Shown here in pieces: positions 16,568 to 24,607 of a DNA stretch of 30,198 nt. This DNA comes from an uncultured Bulleidia sp. (lineage in GTDB: Bacteria > Bacillota_I > Bacilli_A > Erysipelotrichales > Erysipelotrichaceae), in NCBI GenBank assembly GCA_934725105.1, contig CAKVBD010000024.1, positions 1-30,198 on the forward strand. Reading direction: 5' to 3'. The notes beneath the pieces are model-generated. The model saw only the letters and a program-made list of their open reading frames with translations. It was not told where the DNA came from and did not search any database. Position 1 is the stretch's first letter; every line of letters begins with the position of its first letter. The position numbers and the translations under genes were made by a program.

Positions 16568-17193
16568 TAGATTTTGACTGACTTTACCCAGTCAATCAAG
16601 TAAGAAGATAATGTTACTGTAATCAATGAATAGAAAATACGCGTAAAAGGAATATATGTTAGAGAAAGCATCAATACAACAAGATCTGTAAACAAATAAG
16701 AGCGTGCCAGTTTCCAATGTAAAATACGTGAAATGGATAATGCGAGTGCATCATCTCCTCCACTCGACCCACCTTGACGGATAATAAGTCCTACACCAAT
16801 TCCTACAAACATGCCTCCTGTAATTGCAGCAATCAATGGTCTGGATGATAAATCTGGCAGCATTGGTGGAAATAATTCCCAGAATTTATAGCACAGCGAC
16901 ACAAATGTTGTAGAAATAAATGAAATTTTAATAAATCTAGAGCCAAGAAACTTCCACGCTAATGCATAACACGCAATATCAAGAATCGGAGTAATATAGG
17001 CTGGAGAGATGTTCAGCCACTGTTCAACAAAAAGCATCATTCCAATCACACCACCTTCGGTAATATGTGTACGCTGGTGAATGTTATGGATACCAAATGT
17101 ACAGATCATTGCTCCCAGCAGTATGACAAGTACACTTTTGACTGTGATGCCTTCTTTTAAACGACTCCATAGCTTTGATATTCGACTTTGCAT
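16567..17193 (-). CDS. YitT-family integral membrane protein (short form)
   Basis: Several hydrophobic segments separated by short loops, with the YitT-type THITEGGVIGMMLF and Gly-rich IRQGGSSGGDDALALSISR motifs. At 208 residues it has only the membrane part and lacks the C-terminal DUF2179 domain of longer YitT proteins. Substrate and role are unknown. The start is the ATG at 17193: AGGAGG lies six bases ahead and the promoter fixes transcription start near 17211, so the longer frame (from 17250) cannot be used. Confidence 0.82.
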   Translation of the reverse strand: MQSRISKLWSRLKEGITVKSVLVILLGAMICTFGIHNIHQRTHITEGGVIGMMLFVEQWLNISPAYITPILDIACYALAWKFLGSRFIKISFISTTFVSLCYKFWELFPPMLPDLSSRPLIAAITGGMFVGIGVGLIIRQGGSSGGDDALALSISRILHWKLARSYLFTDLVVLMLSLTYIPFTRIFYSLITVTLSSYLIDWVKSVKI

Positions 17194-17217
17194 AGATTTC
17201 CTCCTTGTGGTTGCAGT

Positions 17218-17246
17218 ATTATCTTGTATCGTTGCAATAATGTCAA
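17218..17246 (-). promoter_or_regulatory. Sigma-A-type promoter of the YitT-like gene
   Basis: TTGACA (17241-17246), 17-bp spacer, GATAAT (17218-17223). Just upstream of the -35 is an imperfect inverted repeat, ATCCATCA/TGGTGGAT, that could be an operator. Confidence 0.8.
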
Positions 17247-17359
17247 GCATCCATCATACTGGTGGATACCCTTTTTCAATTATTGTAAAAAAATGTATTC
17301 TGTGCTGGAATCGATAAAACAGACAAACTGTTTAATTTTAAACACATTGCATTTTTGCA

Positions 17360-17395
17360 TAAAAAAGAACAGAACAATGATGATTTGCTCTGTCC
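17360..17395 (-). terminator. Terminator of the flavin reductase gene
   Basis: ACAGAGCAA/TTGTTCTGT stem (one G-T pair), loop ATCATCA, then a T-rich tail TTCTTTTTT. Confidence 0.8.
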
Positions 17396-17412
17396 TTGAG
17401 AGAATGACAATT

Positions 17413-19332
17413 TTATTTTGCGTTAGCAGCAGCCACTTCACCAGCAATCTTGCCAAATGTCATGATATCTGGATATGCATTACCACCTAAACGGTTATTA
17501 CCATGAATACCTGTAGCTGTTTCACCAGCAGCATAGAGATTCTTGATTGCATTTCCATTGTCATCAATTACTTCAGCATTTTCATTGATTGCGATACCAC
17601 CCATTGTGTAATGTACTGTAGGTGTTCTTAAGGAAGCATAGAATGGTCCTTCAGAGATGACAGAAGCCTTGTCACAAGCCTTGCCGAATTCATCCTTGCC
17701 ATCTTCCATACCCTTGTTGTACTTTTCAACTGTTGCCTTTAATGTATCTGCATCTACACCAAGCTTTTCAGCTAATTCTTCTAATGTATCAGCCTTAACA
17801 GAGTGACCATCATCAAGAAGCTTTTCAATGAGTTCATTACGTGTATCATCACCATTGATTTCACTAGAGTCTACAATGAGATACATCTGACCATCTGTCT
17901 GTTCAAGTTCTGCCATAGAGATTGCATAACGCGTATTATCTTCATTGATAAAACGCTTACCTTCCTTATTGACAAACATATATTCTGTAGCGCTCAGCCA
18001 GTTACCAACGAATTCAGATACACATCCACAGTCATCAATTGGGTCACCTAATGGGTGTACCTGGATCTGATCTAAGTTAGCTAAAGAACCGCCAACATTT
18101 TCCGCCAATGCAAGACCTTCACCTGTAGAAGAAGCAGCACAGCTTGTCAGCTTTGTTGTAATCTTGCCATCAGAATACTTCAATACTAAATCAGAGTTTG
18201 CGGCATATCCACCAGTTGTAATAATAACGCTCTTTGCCTTGACAGTAATCTTAGAACCATCGCTTCTTTCAGCGATGCATCCATTCACATTACCATCTTC
18301 ATCTACTGTAATAGAAGTAACATCTGCATCTGTTTCAACTTCAGCACCGTTCTTTGTTGCATATTCATTTAACTTGTCAATATAGATACGACCACCATTA
18401 TCACTTTCAGAACCAGTAGCCTTTACTAAGTCAACCTGATGACCTCTAGCCCATTTACCACCGATTGCCATGAAAATATAATCTTCCTTGAATGGAACAC
18501 CAATTGTATCTTCCAGCCATGTCAATGTTTCTGGAGCTTCTTCAGCATACTTTCTGATCAATGCAATGTTGTCAATGCATCCACCACCAATGTATGTCTG
18601 TAATGCATGCCAGTTTGCAGAGTCAAACAATGTCTTGCCATCGTTCTTCTTCCATTCTTCATAGTCTTTCTTAACATCATCCATCAATGCCTGATATTCA
18701 GGATCATCTGTTTTCACACTGATTGCTTCTTCTACTTCCTTACGGTTAGAATCATTCATTTCAATGTTCTTCTGTCTAGAAGCATCACTGCAGTTGTATG
18801 TACCTTCACCAAGTTTTGTATTACCACCAATGGCACCTGTCTTTTCAAGAACAAGAACCTTTGCGCCATCTGCGCTGGCACTCGCAGCTGCAGCCATACC
18901 TGCACCACCGCCACCAATCACAGCAACATCAACATCATATTCCTTGTCTTCCTGCTTACTAGCGGATGCTTTAGCTGTGTAGTTTGCTTCATCTACACCA
19001 GCATTCTTTAATGCATCTTTCACAGCTTCTAATAAGCCTTCACTTGTAATTGTCGCAGTAGATACTGTATCTACCGCAACTGTATTTCCTTCAACCATTG
19101 TTGGGATCATCTTGTCATAGGCAAGTGTTCCAACACCTTCTGTTTCACTTGATTCCTTTACTTCAATGTTTGTAATTTTAGCATCATCATCCAATGTAAC
19201 TGCGACTTTAATGTCACCATTACGTCCTTTTCCTACACCTTCAAATGTTCCAGCTGCGGAAGTCTTACTTGAACATCCAACAAGACTGAAAACCATAAAA
19301 AGAGATAAGAAAATAGAATAAATCTTCTTCAT
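17413..19332 (-). CDS. Secreted flavin-dependent reductase lipoprotein (fumarate/urocanate reductase-like)
   Basis: A lipoprotein signal peptide ends at lipobox VGC (Cys20), so it is membrane-anchored outside the cell. Residues about 25-112 form an FMN-bind domain with the flavinylation motif DTVSTAT (Thr94 expected to carry covalent FMN from ApbE/Ftp). From about 132 on there is a FAD-binding flavocytochrome c domain: VAVIGGGGAGMAAA, LEKTGAIGGNT, a capping domain, and C-terminal HGNNRLGGNA. Family members reduce fumarate, urocanate, methacrylate or similar enoates as terminal electron acceptors. The substrate is not predictable here. No haem-binding CxxCH is present, so electrons must come through flavins. 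GGGAGG precedes the ATG. The divergent LysR gene is the likely regulator. Confidence 0.9.
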   Translation of the reverse strand: MKKIYSIFLSLFMVFSLVGCSSKTSAAGTFEGVGKGRNGDIKVAVTLDDDAKITNIEVKESSETEGVGTLAYDKMIPTMVEGNTVAVDTVSTATITSEGLLEAVKDALKNAGVDEANYTAKASASKQEDKEYDVDVAVIGGGGAGMAAAASASADGAKVLVLEKTGAIGGNTKLGEGTYNCSDASRQKNIEMNDSNRKEVEEAISVKTDDPEYQALMDDVKKDYEEWKKNDGKTLFDSANWHALQTYIGGGCIDNIALIRKYAEEAPETLTWLEDTIGVPFKEDYIFMAIGGKWARGHQVDLVKATGSESDNGGRIYIDKLNEYATKNGAEVETDADVTSITVDEDGNVNGCIAERSDGSKITVKAKSVIITTGGYAANSDLVLKYSDGKITTKLTSCAASSTGEGLALAENVGGSLANLDQIQVHPLGDPIDDCGCVSEFVGNWLSATEYMFVNKEGKRFINEDNTRYAISMAELEQTDGQMYLIVDSSEINGDDTRNELIEKLLDDGHSVKADTLEELAEKLGVDADTLKATVEKYNKGMEDGKDEFGKACDKASVISEGPFYASLRTPTVHYTMGGIAINENAEVIDDNGNAIKNLYAAGETATGIHGNNRLGGNAYPDIMTFGKIAGEVAAANAK

Positions 19333-19445
19333 ATCTTTCCTCCCTGATTTATCACTTATATTTTATTGAATGATATATTCATGAACAAATATAAATTTAT
19401 CTATTTATTCATAGCTTTTAGCTATGAGTTATGTATAATAATAAT
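19333..19445. promoter_or_regulatory. Divergent reductase/LysR control region
   Basis: Two dyads lie here: TGAATGATATATTCA (around 19365-19382), overlapping the weak -35 of the reductase promoter (TATAAG -10), and TCATAGCTTTTAGCTATGA (around 19408-19427) just upstream of the LysR gene's TATAAT (19434-19439). These are candidate LysR-type sites. Confidence 0.5.
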
Positions 19446-20333
19446 ATGAACTTAAATCAATTAAATTATTTTCGTGTGCTTGCGAAAACACAGCACTATG
19501 GAAAAGCATCTGAAATCCTTCACATTTCTCAACCATCCCTATCGAAAGCAATCTCTTTACTCGAAGAAGAATTGCATGTAACGTTATTTGAAAAAGATGG
19601 CAGAAATATCAAAATTACATATGCTGGTGAAATCTATTTAGAATATGTAAAGAAAAGCTTAGATTCTATTACAGCCGGTAATGAAGTACTTTCCAATTTT
19701 TCAAATCATCAAAAGACCCTATCCATTGGTGTCATTACTCCATTTCTATGTGAGAACGCATTGTATTCTTATATATCTTCTATCATTCAGCCAAATCCAA
19801 ACTATAAACTCAGTATGAAAGTATCACAAAGCAATACGCTGTTAGCTGATTTAAAATTAAAGAAATATGATTTTGTTATTTCCAGCTATTCTCCATATGA
19901 ACCAACAATTTCCTTTATTCCAATTATGGAAAGGAAATATGTTGTATGCATGCGAAAGGATGATCCACTTTCTCACTTTGATAAAATTCGATTCGAACAA
20001 TTGCAGGATAGAAATATTGTTCTTACAACGGAAACATTACACAGTTCTGCAATGCACAAGATGTTTTCCTATTATCATTTCACTCCAAATGTTAAAGGAG
20101 TTTCCAATGAAGACTATGCTCTTGTACAAATGGTTAATTCTAATATTGGCTTATTGATTACAAGTGATCATAAACAACTGCATGATGAAAATATCATTGT
20201 CAAAGAAATTGATCAAACTTCATTTCATCGCTATATCTATCTTGCCTATGAGAAAAATAGAAAGCCATCAGAACTAGCAGAAAAGATTATTACATATGCA
20301 AAAAAGATATCTATTTCTGAAGAAAATCATTAA
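19446..20333 (+). CDS. LysR-family transcriptional regulator
   Basis: N-terminal winged helix-turn-helix (MNLNQLNYFRVLAKTQHYGKASEILHISQPSLSKAI in outline) and a periplasmic-binding-like effector domain; 295 residues. The start is taken at the ATG at 19446, matching the family N-terminus. The TATAAT at 19434-19439 ends only six bases before it and there is no Shine-Dalgarno sequence, so the mRNA may be leaderless or nearly so. Placed head to head with the secreted reductase, it probably activates that gene in response to the reductase's substrate. Confidence 0.88.
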   Translation: MNLNQLNYFRVLAKTQHYGKASEILHISQPSLSKAISLLEEELHVTLFEKDGRNIKITYAGEIYLEYVKKSLDSITAGNEVLSNFSNHQKTLSIGVITPFLCENALYSYISSIIQPNPNYKLSMKVSQSNTLLADLKLKKYDFVISSYSPYEPTISFIPIMERKYVVCMRKDDPLSHFDKIRFEQLQDRNIVLTTETLHSSAMHKMFSYYHFTPNVKGVSNEDYALVQMVNSNIGLLITSDHKQLHDENIIVKEIDQTSFHRYIYLAYEKNRKPSELAEKIITYAKKISISEENH

Positions 20334-20345
20334 AGATTTTCTAAC
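20321..20345. terminator. Shared hairpin at the LysR/sirtuin convergent stops
   Basis: Arms AGAAAATC and GATTTTCT around ATTAAA. The two stops overlap as TTAA in the loop. T tails are short, so it may be only a weak terminator. Confidence 0.55.
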
Positions 20346-21232
20346 ACAGAATAGATATCTTTTTCAATTCCAATGGAACGGTTTTTAATTTGTTCAGGAA
20401 TATATATTTCATTTTGATTCAAGCAAATATAGTGTGCATTCTGCATTGTATTTGTCATTCTCCAGAATGGATATTTAATAATTCCTGGAGTATTGTATCC
20501 AACACCTGCTTCAAGAAACACAATATTTTTCTTATGGTTTTCTTGTAAGAATTGTGAATATCTATTTGAAGCATTTTTCCATCCTGCATCTTCAACAAAC
20601 GTTGCATCAGAACGAAGATTCATGCTCATAGGACGTCCACAATGCGGACAATGTGGTACAAGCTCTTTTGGTACTTTCATTTTTAAAGCTGATGCATTTG
20701 TCAATGTCTCATCTGATTCGATTGTAAAGCCTTGTGCAGTTACCATTTTTCGAATGATTTGCTCATTATCAAACGTTTCTTTGCGGCAAGGTTCACTGCA
20801 CTGAAACAATCCATAATCTCCTTGCGTATAAAATAGACGCTGTTTATCAAATCCACTCTTCTGAAAGCAATGATCCACATTTGTCGTCAACACAAAATAA
20901 CCTTTATTTTTAACTAATTCATACAATTTCTGATAAACAGGTATTGAAGCATTCATGTATCGATTGATATAGATATATCTGCTCCAGTACGCCCAATGCT
21001 CTTCTACTGTTTCAAATGGATAGAAACCACCACTGTACATATCTTCAAAACCATACTTTTCAATAAAATCATAAAAGTATTTCTTAAATCTTTCTCCACT
21101 GTATGTAAAACCTGCGGAAGTAGATAATCCAGCACCAGCTCCAATCACAACTGCATCTGCTTCTTTCAGCAGTTTATCTACCTGTTCCAAGGATTCGTTC
21201 ATAGATTTTCTGATCTTCTTCTTTAAAAACAT
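20330..21232 (-). CDS. Macrodomain-linked class M sirtuin (SirTM-like ADP-ribosyltransferase)
   Basis: NAD-dependent SIR2-fold protein. It has GAGAGLSTSAGFTYSGERF (31-49) and TTNVDHCF with Asn118. The catalytic His of deacetylating sirtuins is replaced by Gln137 in TQGDYGLF, the known hallmark of SirTM, which ADP-ribosylates protein instead of deacylating it. The zinc ligands are Cys145/Cys149 and Cys195/Cys198, and an Arg in SMNLRSD matches the SirTM Arg. AAGGTGA precedes the ATG at 21232, giving a 59-base overlap with the macrodomain gene; the ATG at 21202 is an alternative. Known SirTM operons modify a lipoyl carrier (GcvH-L), which is absent here, so the target is open. Confidence 0.88.
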   Translation of the reverse strand: MFLKKKIRKSMNESLEQVDKLLKEADAVVIGAGAGLSTSAGFTYSGERFKKYFYDFIEKYGFEDMYSGGFYPFETVEEHWAYWSRYIYINRYMNASIPVYQKLYELVKNKGYFVLTTNVDHCFQKSGFDKQRLFYTQGDYGLFQCSEPCRKETFDNEQIIRKMVTAQGFTIESDETLTNASALKMKVPKELVPHCPHCGRPMSMNLRSDATFVEDAGWKNASNRYSQFLQENHKKNIVFLEAGVGYNTPGIIKYPFWRMTNTMQNAHYICLNQNEIYIPEQIKNRSIGIEKDIYSVLENL

Positions 21233-21956
21233 TAAATATCACCTTGATGTTTGAATTTGTTCTTTCTTTATATTGTTGCACAGTTTGTACCGCAATCTTA
21301 GCTGCCTGTTCATTTGGAAACATGAATACGCCTGTAGAAATACAACAGAATGCAATACTTACTAACTGCTTTTCTTCAGCAGCTTTTAAGCAAGATTCAT
21401 AACACGACCGCAGCAATTTTCGATGTGTATCAGTTAACTCTCCTTGTACAACTGGTCCTACCGTATGAATGATATACTGACAAGGCAAGTTATACGCCAG
21501 TGTTATTTTAGCTTTTCCTGTCGGTTCTTCGTATCCTTGCTTTTTCATGATTTCATTACATGTATTTCTTAGCTGGATTCCCGCATACGTATGAATACAA
21601 TTATCAATACAGTTATGACAAGGCTGATAACATCCCGTCATGCCAGAATTTGCTGCATTCACAATTGCATCTACCTGTAATGTTGTAATGTCTCCACGAT
21701 AAAGATAAATATCTCTTTGCATCTCATGCATATCCGATAAAGATACAATCCCTTTTTCTCTGATTTCTTCTTTCAAATACGCATCCTGCACAGAAAGATA
21801 CGTGTCATCAATAGATGCAGGCATTCTCACATTCATTAATGCACGCAATAGCATCTTTTGATCCTGTTCACTATCAGGTATCAAAAGATTCCGATATTCA
21901 TTTCTTTCTTCTTTTAACCGTTGAATCAGATAGATTCTTCTATCTGTTTGATTCAT
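21174..21956 (-). CDS. Zinc-type macrodomain ADP-ribosyl hydrolase, SirTM-linked
   Basis: Macrodomain expected to remove ADP-ribose added by the adjacent SirTM. There is an N-terminal helical extension (about 1-80), then YRGDITTLQVDAIVNAANSGMTG (starting near 86). The Cys/His-rich insert (Cys109, Cys113, His114, Cys116, Cys120) includes the zinc ligands of the SirTM-linked macrodomain class. Then come IHTVGP and the phosphate-binding loop ISTGVFMFP (206-214). The start is the ATG at 21956, overlapping the previous stop as ATGA. Overlaps the sirtuin gene at its 3' end. 260 residues. Confidence 0.9.
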   Translation of the reverse strand: MNQTDRRIYLIQRLKEERNEYRNLLIPDSEQDQKMLLRALMNVRMPASIDDTYLSVQDAYLKEEIREKGIVSLSDMHEMQRDIYLYRGDITTLQVDAIVNAANSGMTGCYQPCHNCIDNCIHTYAGIQLRNTCNEIMKKQGYEEPTGKAKITLAYNLPCQYIIHTVGPVVQGELTDTHRKLLRSCYESCLKAAEEKQLVSIAFCCISTGVFMFPNEQAAKIAVQTVQQYKERTNSNIKVIFNVFKEEDQKIYERILGTGR

Positions 21957-22558
21957 AAAATTTTCACCGCTTGTACCGGACATTTTTCATAGCAGTTACC
22001 ACAATGCAGACAATGAGATTGTGTAATCATGTACGGTTTTCCTTTTTCAATACACTGTTGCGGACAGTTTCTTTGACAACGTCCACACCCAATACATGCA
22101 TCTGTAATAACATATCCATGTTCTTTCTTTTCTAGATTTCCTAGCGTATAAGTTTCTCTAAAAATAGGTCGTACACCTAAATTGAAGTATTCAATTTGTA
22201 CCTGATCAATACAGAATACAATTCCAATTTCCCTTGTATCTCCAGGATATACATTTGCTAAATATGGCTGTTCTTCAAAGATTAGATCCATCCATTTCTT
22301 TTGATCCTCTGCTTGATATGCTTTTGCAGATAAACGAATCATTTCTTTATATTTTGTATAACAAAGTATCTGCACTCTGCCATCTCTCATTAATTCTTTG
22401 CAAAAAGCCTTGCCTCTTGCGGTAAAGAAATACAACGCATCTTTTTCATAATGAATTGCACTGATATTACGTATCTGTGGTGCACCATCTTCATCAACTG
22501 TCGCAAAAGCCAATACACCTACAAGTTCCATTTTCTTTAAACATGTTTCTAAATCCAT
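21953..22558 (-). CDS. FMN split-barrel (PNPOx-like) and 2[4Fe-4S] ferredoxin fusion
   Basis: Residues 1-135 look like a pyridoxamine-phosphate-oxidase-type flavin-binding split barrel (GVLAFATVDEDGAPQIRNISAI). Residues 150-201 are a bacterial ferredoxin with two clusters (Cys155/158/161/165 and Cys183/186/189/193). So it is a small flavin/iron-sulfur electron carrier. In this operon it could feed electrons to the radical SAM enzyme or the nitroreductase; that is inference. It is coupled to the macrodomain gene (ATGA) and lies nine bases after the nitroreductase stop. Confidence 0.85.
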   Translation of the reverse strand: MDLETCLKKMELVGVLAFATVDEDGAPQIRNISAIHYEKDALYFFTARGKAFCKELMRDGRVQILCYTKYKEMIRLSAKAYQAEDQKKWMDLIFEEQPYLANVYPGDTREIGIVFCIDQVQIEYFNLGVRPIFRETYTLGNLEKKEHGYVITDACIGCGRCQRNCPQQCIEKGKPYMITQSHCLHCGNCYEKCPVQAVKIL

Positions 22559-22567
22559 AAATCTCTC

Positions 22568-23143
22568 CTATGAAATAATTTGAATTCTACCTTCTTTTCT
22601 TGGCTTTGTAGAAGGCTGCGGTCCATCAATATACCCAAGAATAACAAACCCCTGACATGCATAGCCTTCTCTCACATTCCACTCACGCATCATTTGACTG
22701 CCTGCTTCATTATCAAATGTTTCTCTACCTCTAGAAACAATACAAGAAGCAATGCCAAGTTCCGTTGCCTGTAAAACCATATTTTCTATCATGCAGAATG
22801 CATCTGCTGTCTTAAATAGAAAATTATCTTGTGAAAAGACACAAACTACACATGGTGCACCATAGAATCCATTTTGAATCGTTGGATCATCAATGGTACT
22901 AGGCTGTTCCTTAGATACATAATTTCCTGCTAAATGTGTACGGTCAAATTTAGCCAAGTTCATTCTTCCAACCTTTGTACATAGTTGCTTGTTATGCAAT
23001 GCTACAAGCATACTTCTTTGACCGCCACCAGCATTTGGTGCATAGTTTCCAGCTTCCAGAATCTTTTCTAAATCTTCACGTGAAATTTGTTCGTCTGTAT
23101 ATTTACGAATAGAGTGTCTTTGTTGAATCAGATCCATTAACAT
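22568..23143 (-). CDS. Nitroreductase-family FMN oxidoreductase
   Basis: Starts QQRHSIRKYTDEQIS, the FMN-binding signature of the family, with NYAPNAGGGQRS and a late GYIDG; about 191 residues. Members reduce nitro groups and quinones, or oxidise peptide bonds as in the azoline dehydrogenases of some RiPP pathways. The start used is the ATG at 23143 (GGAG ten bases upstream, seven-base overlap with the radical SAM gene); the next ATG at 23137 forms a TAATG overlap. In this operon a peptide-tailoring or redox-partner role is plausible. Confidence 0.85.
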   Translation of the reverse strand: MLMDLIQQRHSIRKYTDEQISREDLEKILEAGNYAPNAGGGQRSMLVALHNKQLCTKVGRMNLAKFDRTHLAGNYVSKEQPSTIDDPTIQNGFYGAPCVVCVFSQDNFLFKTADAFCMIENMVLQATELGIASCIVSRGRETFDNEAGSQMMREWNVREGYACQGFVILGYIDGPQPSTKPRKEGRIQIIS

Positions 23144-24198
23144 TCTAAGTCTTCTCCTGTAATATCGTTCTTTATTTTCCAGCATTGTGGATCAGCACCA
23201 TAGAAGCTGCCATTGGTTCCATTGCTTACGGCTGGACATCCTCTACACCATGCTTTCAATTCACATTTACTGCACTTTGTAAACTGATCGTAGTTTCTGT
23301 ATTTTTCCATTGAAGTGATCCAGATATCCGCAAGACGATCTTCAAATACATTTCCAACTTTACTGTTTGTAACTCTTCGACAAGCCATGATATCTCCATT
23401 GGAAGAAATTGTAATATGGCAGTTTCCACAGTTACATCCACCATAGATCATGCCTTCCATTGCATTTTGTGGAAGGTGGAATTCACCTGTTTCATACTCA
23501 TATAATGTCCATAAATGGTCTTTCTTATTGAAATATGTTTTACATCCTGCTTTCTCATAGGCTTTATATTTTGCATCACATATTTCTAATAGATTTCTAT
23601 ATTCTAATGGTGTCATGCTTGTATCAACTTCCCCACCTGTTGGAACATAGCGAGAGAAAGCAAATACCGTAGCATTCGCCTTTACTACTGCATCGATAAT
23701 GTCTGGAATTTCATGCATGTTTGTTTTAGACACAGTGCTCATGATGATACTCTTGATTCCTGCACGATTCAGACATACAATCTTCTCAATTGTCAAATCA
23801 AAGCTTCCTGGTTTTCTAAACCAGTCATGTGTCTTTTGCATGCCATCCAGTGACATTTGATATTTTTCACATCCACATACCTTTAACATCCTGCAGATTT
23901 CGTCATTGAGATGAAATGGATTTCCCATTAAGGTAAATGGAATTTCTTTTGTCTTTAATAATACTAATAATTTCCAGAAGTCAGGATGCAGGATAGGATC
24001 TCCACCAGTAATGTAGAAATATGGTCTTCTATGATAAACCTTGCAGAAATCCTCACAATTATCTACAACTTCTTTCATTTGTTCCCAAGTCATACTTTTT
24101 AAATCTGTACAACCTTTTCCAGAAAAAATATAACAATGCTTACAACGCTGATCACATTCATCTGTAATGTGCCATTGAAATGAAAAATACTGATTCAT
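23137..24198 (-). CDS. Radical SAM/SPASM peptide maturase (ACGX-type)
   Basis: Radical SAM core with CxxxCxxC at Cys15/19/22 (CDQRCKHCY), the SAM-binding GGDPILHP motif, and a C-terminal SPASM domain with many Cys (GGCNCGNCHITISSNGDIMACRR, then CSKCELKAWCRGCP and a late Cys) for auxiliary Fe-S clusters. SPASM enzymes commonly modify ribosomal peptides. The gene lies 22 bases after the Cys-repeat peptide gene, its likely substrate. From memory, NCBIfam describes an uncharacterised 'ACGX' radical SAM/SPASM-repeat-peptide system that fits; that assignment needs a database check. AGGAGAAGG precedes the ATG. Confidence 0.88.
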   Translation of the reverse strand: MNQYFSFQWHITDECDQRCKHCYIFSGKGCTDLKSMTWEQMKEVVDNCEDFCKVYHRRPYFYITGGDPILHPDFWKLLVLLKTKEIPFTLMGNPFHLNDEICRMLKVCGCEKYQMSLDGMQKTHDWFRKPGSFDLTIEKIVCLNRAGIKSIIMSTVSKTNMHEIPDIIDAVVKANATVFAFSRYVPTGGEVDTSMTPLEYRNLLEICDAKYKAYEKAGCKTYFNKKDHLWTLYEYETGEFHLPQNAMEGMIYGGCNCGNCHITISSNGDIMACRRVTNSKVGNVFEDRLADIWITSMEKYRNYDQFTKCSKCELKAWCRGCPAVSNGTNGSFYGADPQCWKIKNDITGEDLEC

Positions 24199-24220
24199 CC
24201 TATCCTTCTCCTTTCTTCAG

Positions 24221-24415
24221 TTACTTGCTAGAAGCACCACACGCTGTACCGCATGCTGCTGTCTTTTCTTCTGCCTTGTCAGAAGCACCACATGCTGTAC
24301 CACATGCTGCTGGTTTTTCTTCTGTCTTGTCAGAAGCACCACATGCTGTACCGCATGCTGCAGAAGTTTCAGGTTCTTCTTTCTTCATCCATCCAAAAAT
24401 ATTTGATAATGCCAT
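24221..24415 (-). CDS. Cys-repeat (ACGX-type) precursor peptide
   Basis: A 64-residue peptide. A short leader, residues 1-18 (MALSNIFGWMKKEEPETS), precedes three copies of a 17-residue unit, AACGTACGASDKxEEKx, the last cut short. Each unit has the core CGTACGAS, giving six Cys, each followed by Gly. Linkers are acidic/Lys (TEEKP, AEEKT). Low complexity plus a strong AGGAGG eight bases before the ATG and a radical SAM gene directly downstream indicate a RiPP-type substrate. Expected modifications (thioether, dehydrogenation or a metal/cluster-binding product) are unknown. No protease or exporter lies beside it, so it may stay in the cell. Confidence 0.85.
   Translation of the reverse strand: MALSNIFGWMKKEEPETSAACGTACGASDKTEEKPAACGTACGASDKAEEKTAACGTACGASSK
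24224..24361 (-). repeat. Three tandem 51-bp repeats in the precursor gene
   Basis: The 51-bp coding unit is repeated with very few base differences, mostly synonymous (for example TGC/TGT in the first Cys codon). This suggests recent expansion or copy correction. Confidence 0.85.
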
Positions 24416-24430
24416 TGTTTTTACCTCCTA

Positions 24431-24607
24431 TCATTTATTTTTGTTTTGCCTTTTGGCAAGGATACTTTAACAAGATAGAAAACACATAAAAAGTACGCAC
24501 TTTTTTATGCCATAGGCACTTTTTTGTAACTCATAGACAAACCTTATTTGTACTATTACACTATATTTGGTACTTACATCACACTTAAAACTAATGGAGG
24601 ATATCTT
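24431..24607. promoter_or_regulatory. Divergent control region of the Cys-peptide operon and HxlR gene
   Basis: An inverted repeat CATAAAAAGT-ACGC-ACTTTTTTATG (about 24485-24508), two direct GCACTTTTTT copies 19 bp apart (24497-24506, 24516-24525), and TTGCC/GGCAA near 24455. GTAC occurs three times, also near 24549 and 24570. These are candidate HxlR operators between the two divergent units. I could not assign a clear promoter for the minus-strand operon. Confidence 0.5.
24534..24562 (+). promoter_or_regulatory. Likely promoter of the HxlR gene
   Basis: TAGACA (24534-24539), 17-bp spacer, TACACT (24557-24562). Confidence 0.5.

Noticed and set aside
17194..17250. Longer N-terminus for the YitT-like protein
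   Set aside because: The promoter's -10 (17218-17223) and the transcription start lie inside that extension.
24224..24361. Regular 51-bp repeats as a CRISPR array
   Set aside because: The whole unit is repeated without unique spacers and it encodes in-frame protein repeats.
24180..24489. Plus-strand frames with Leu/His/Pro-rich repeats opposite the Cys-peptide gene
   Set aside because: They are antisense shadows of the three 51-bp repeats; no ribosome binding site, and the minus-strand frame has a strong one.
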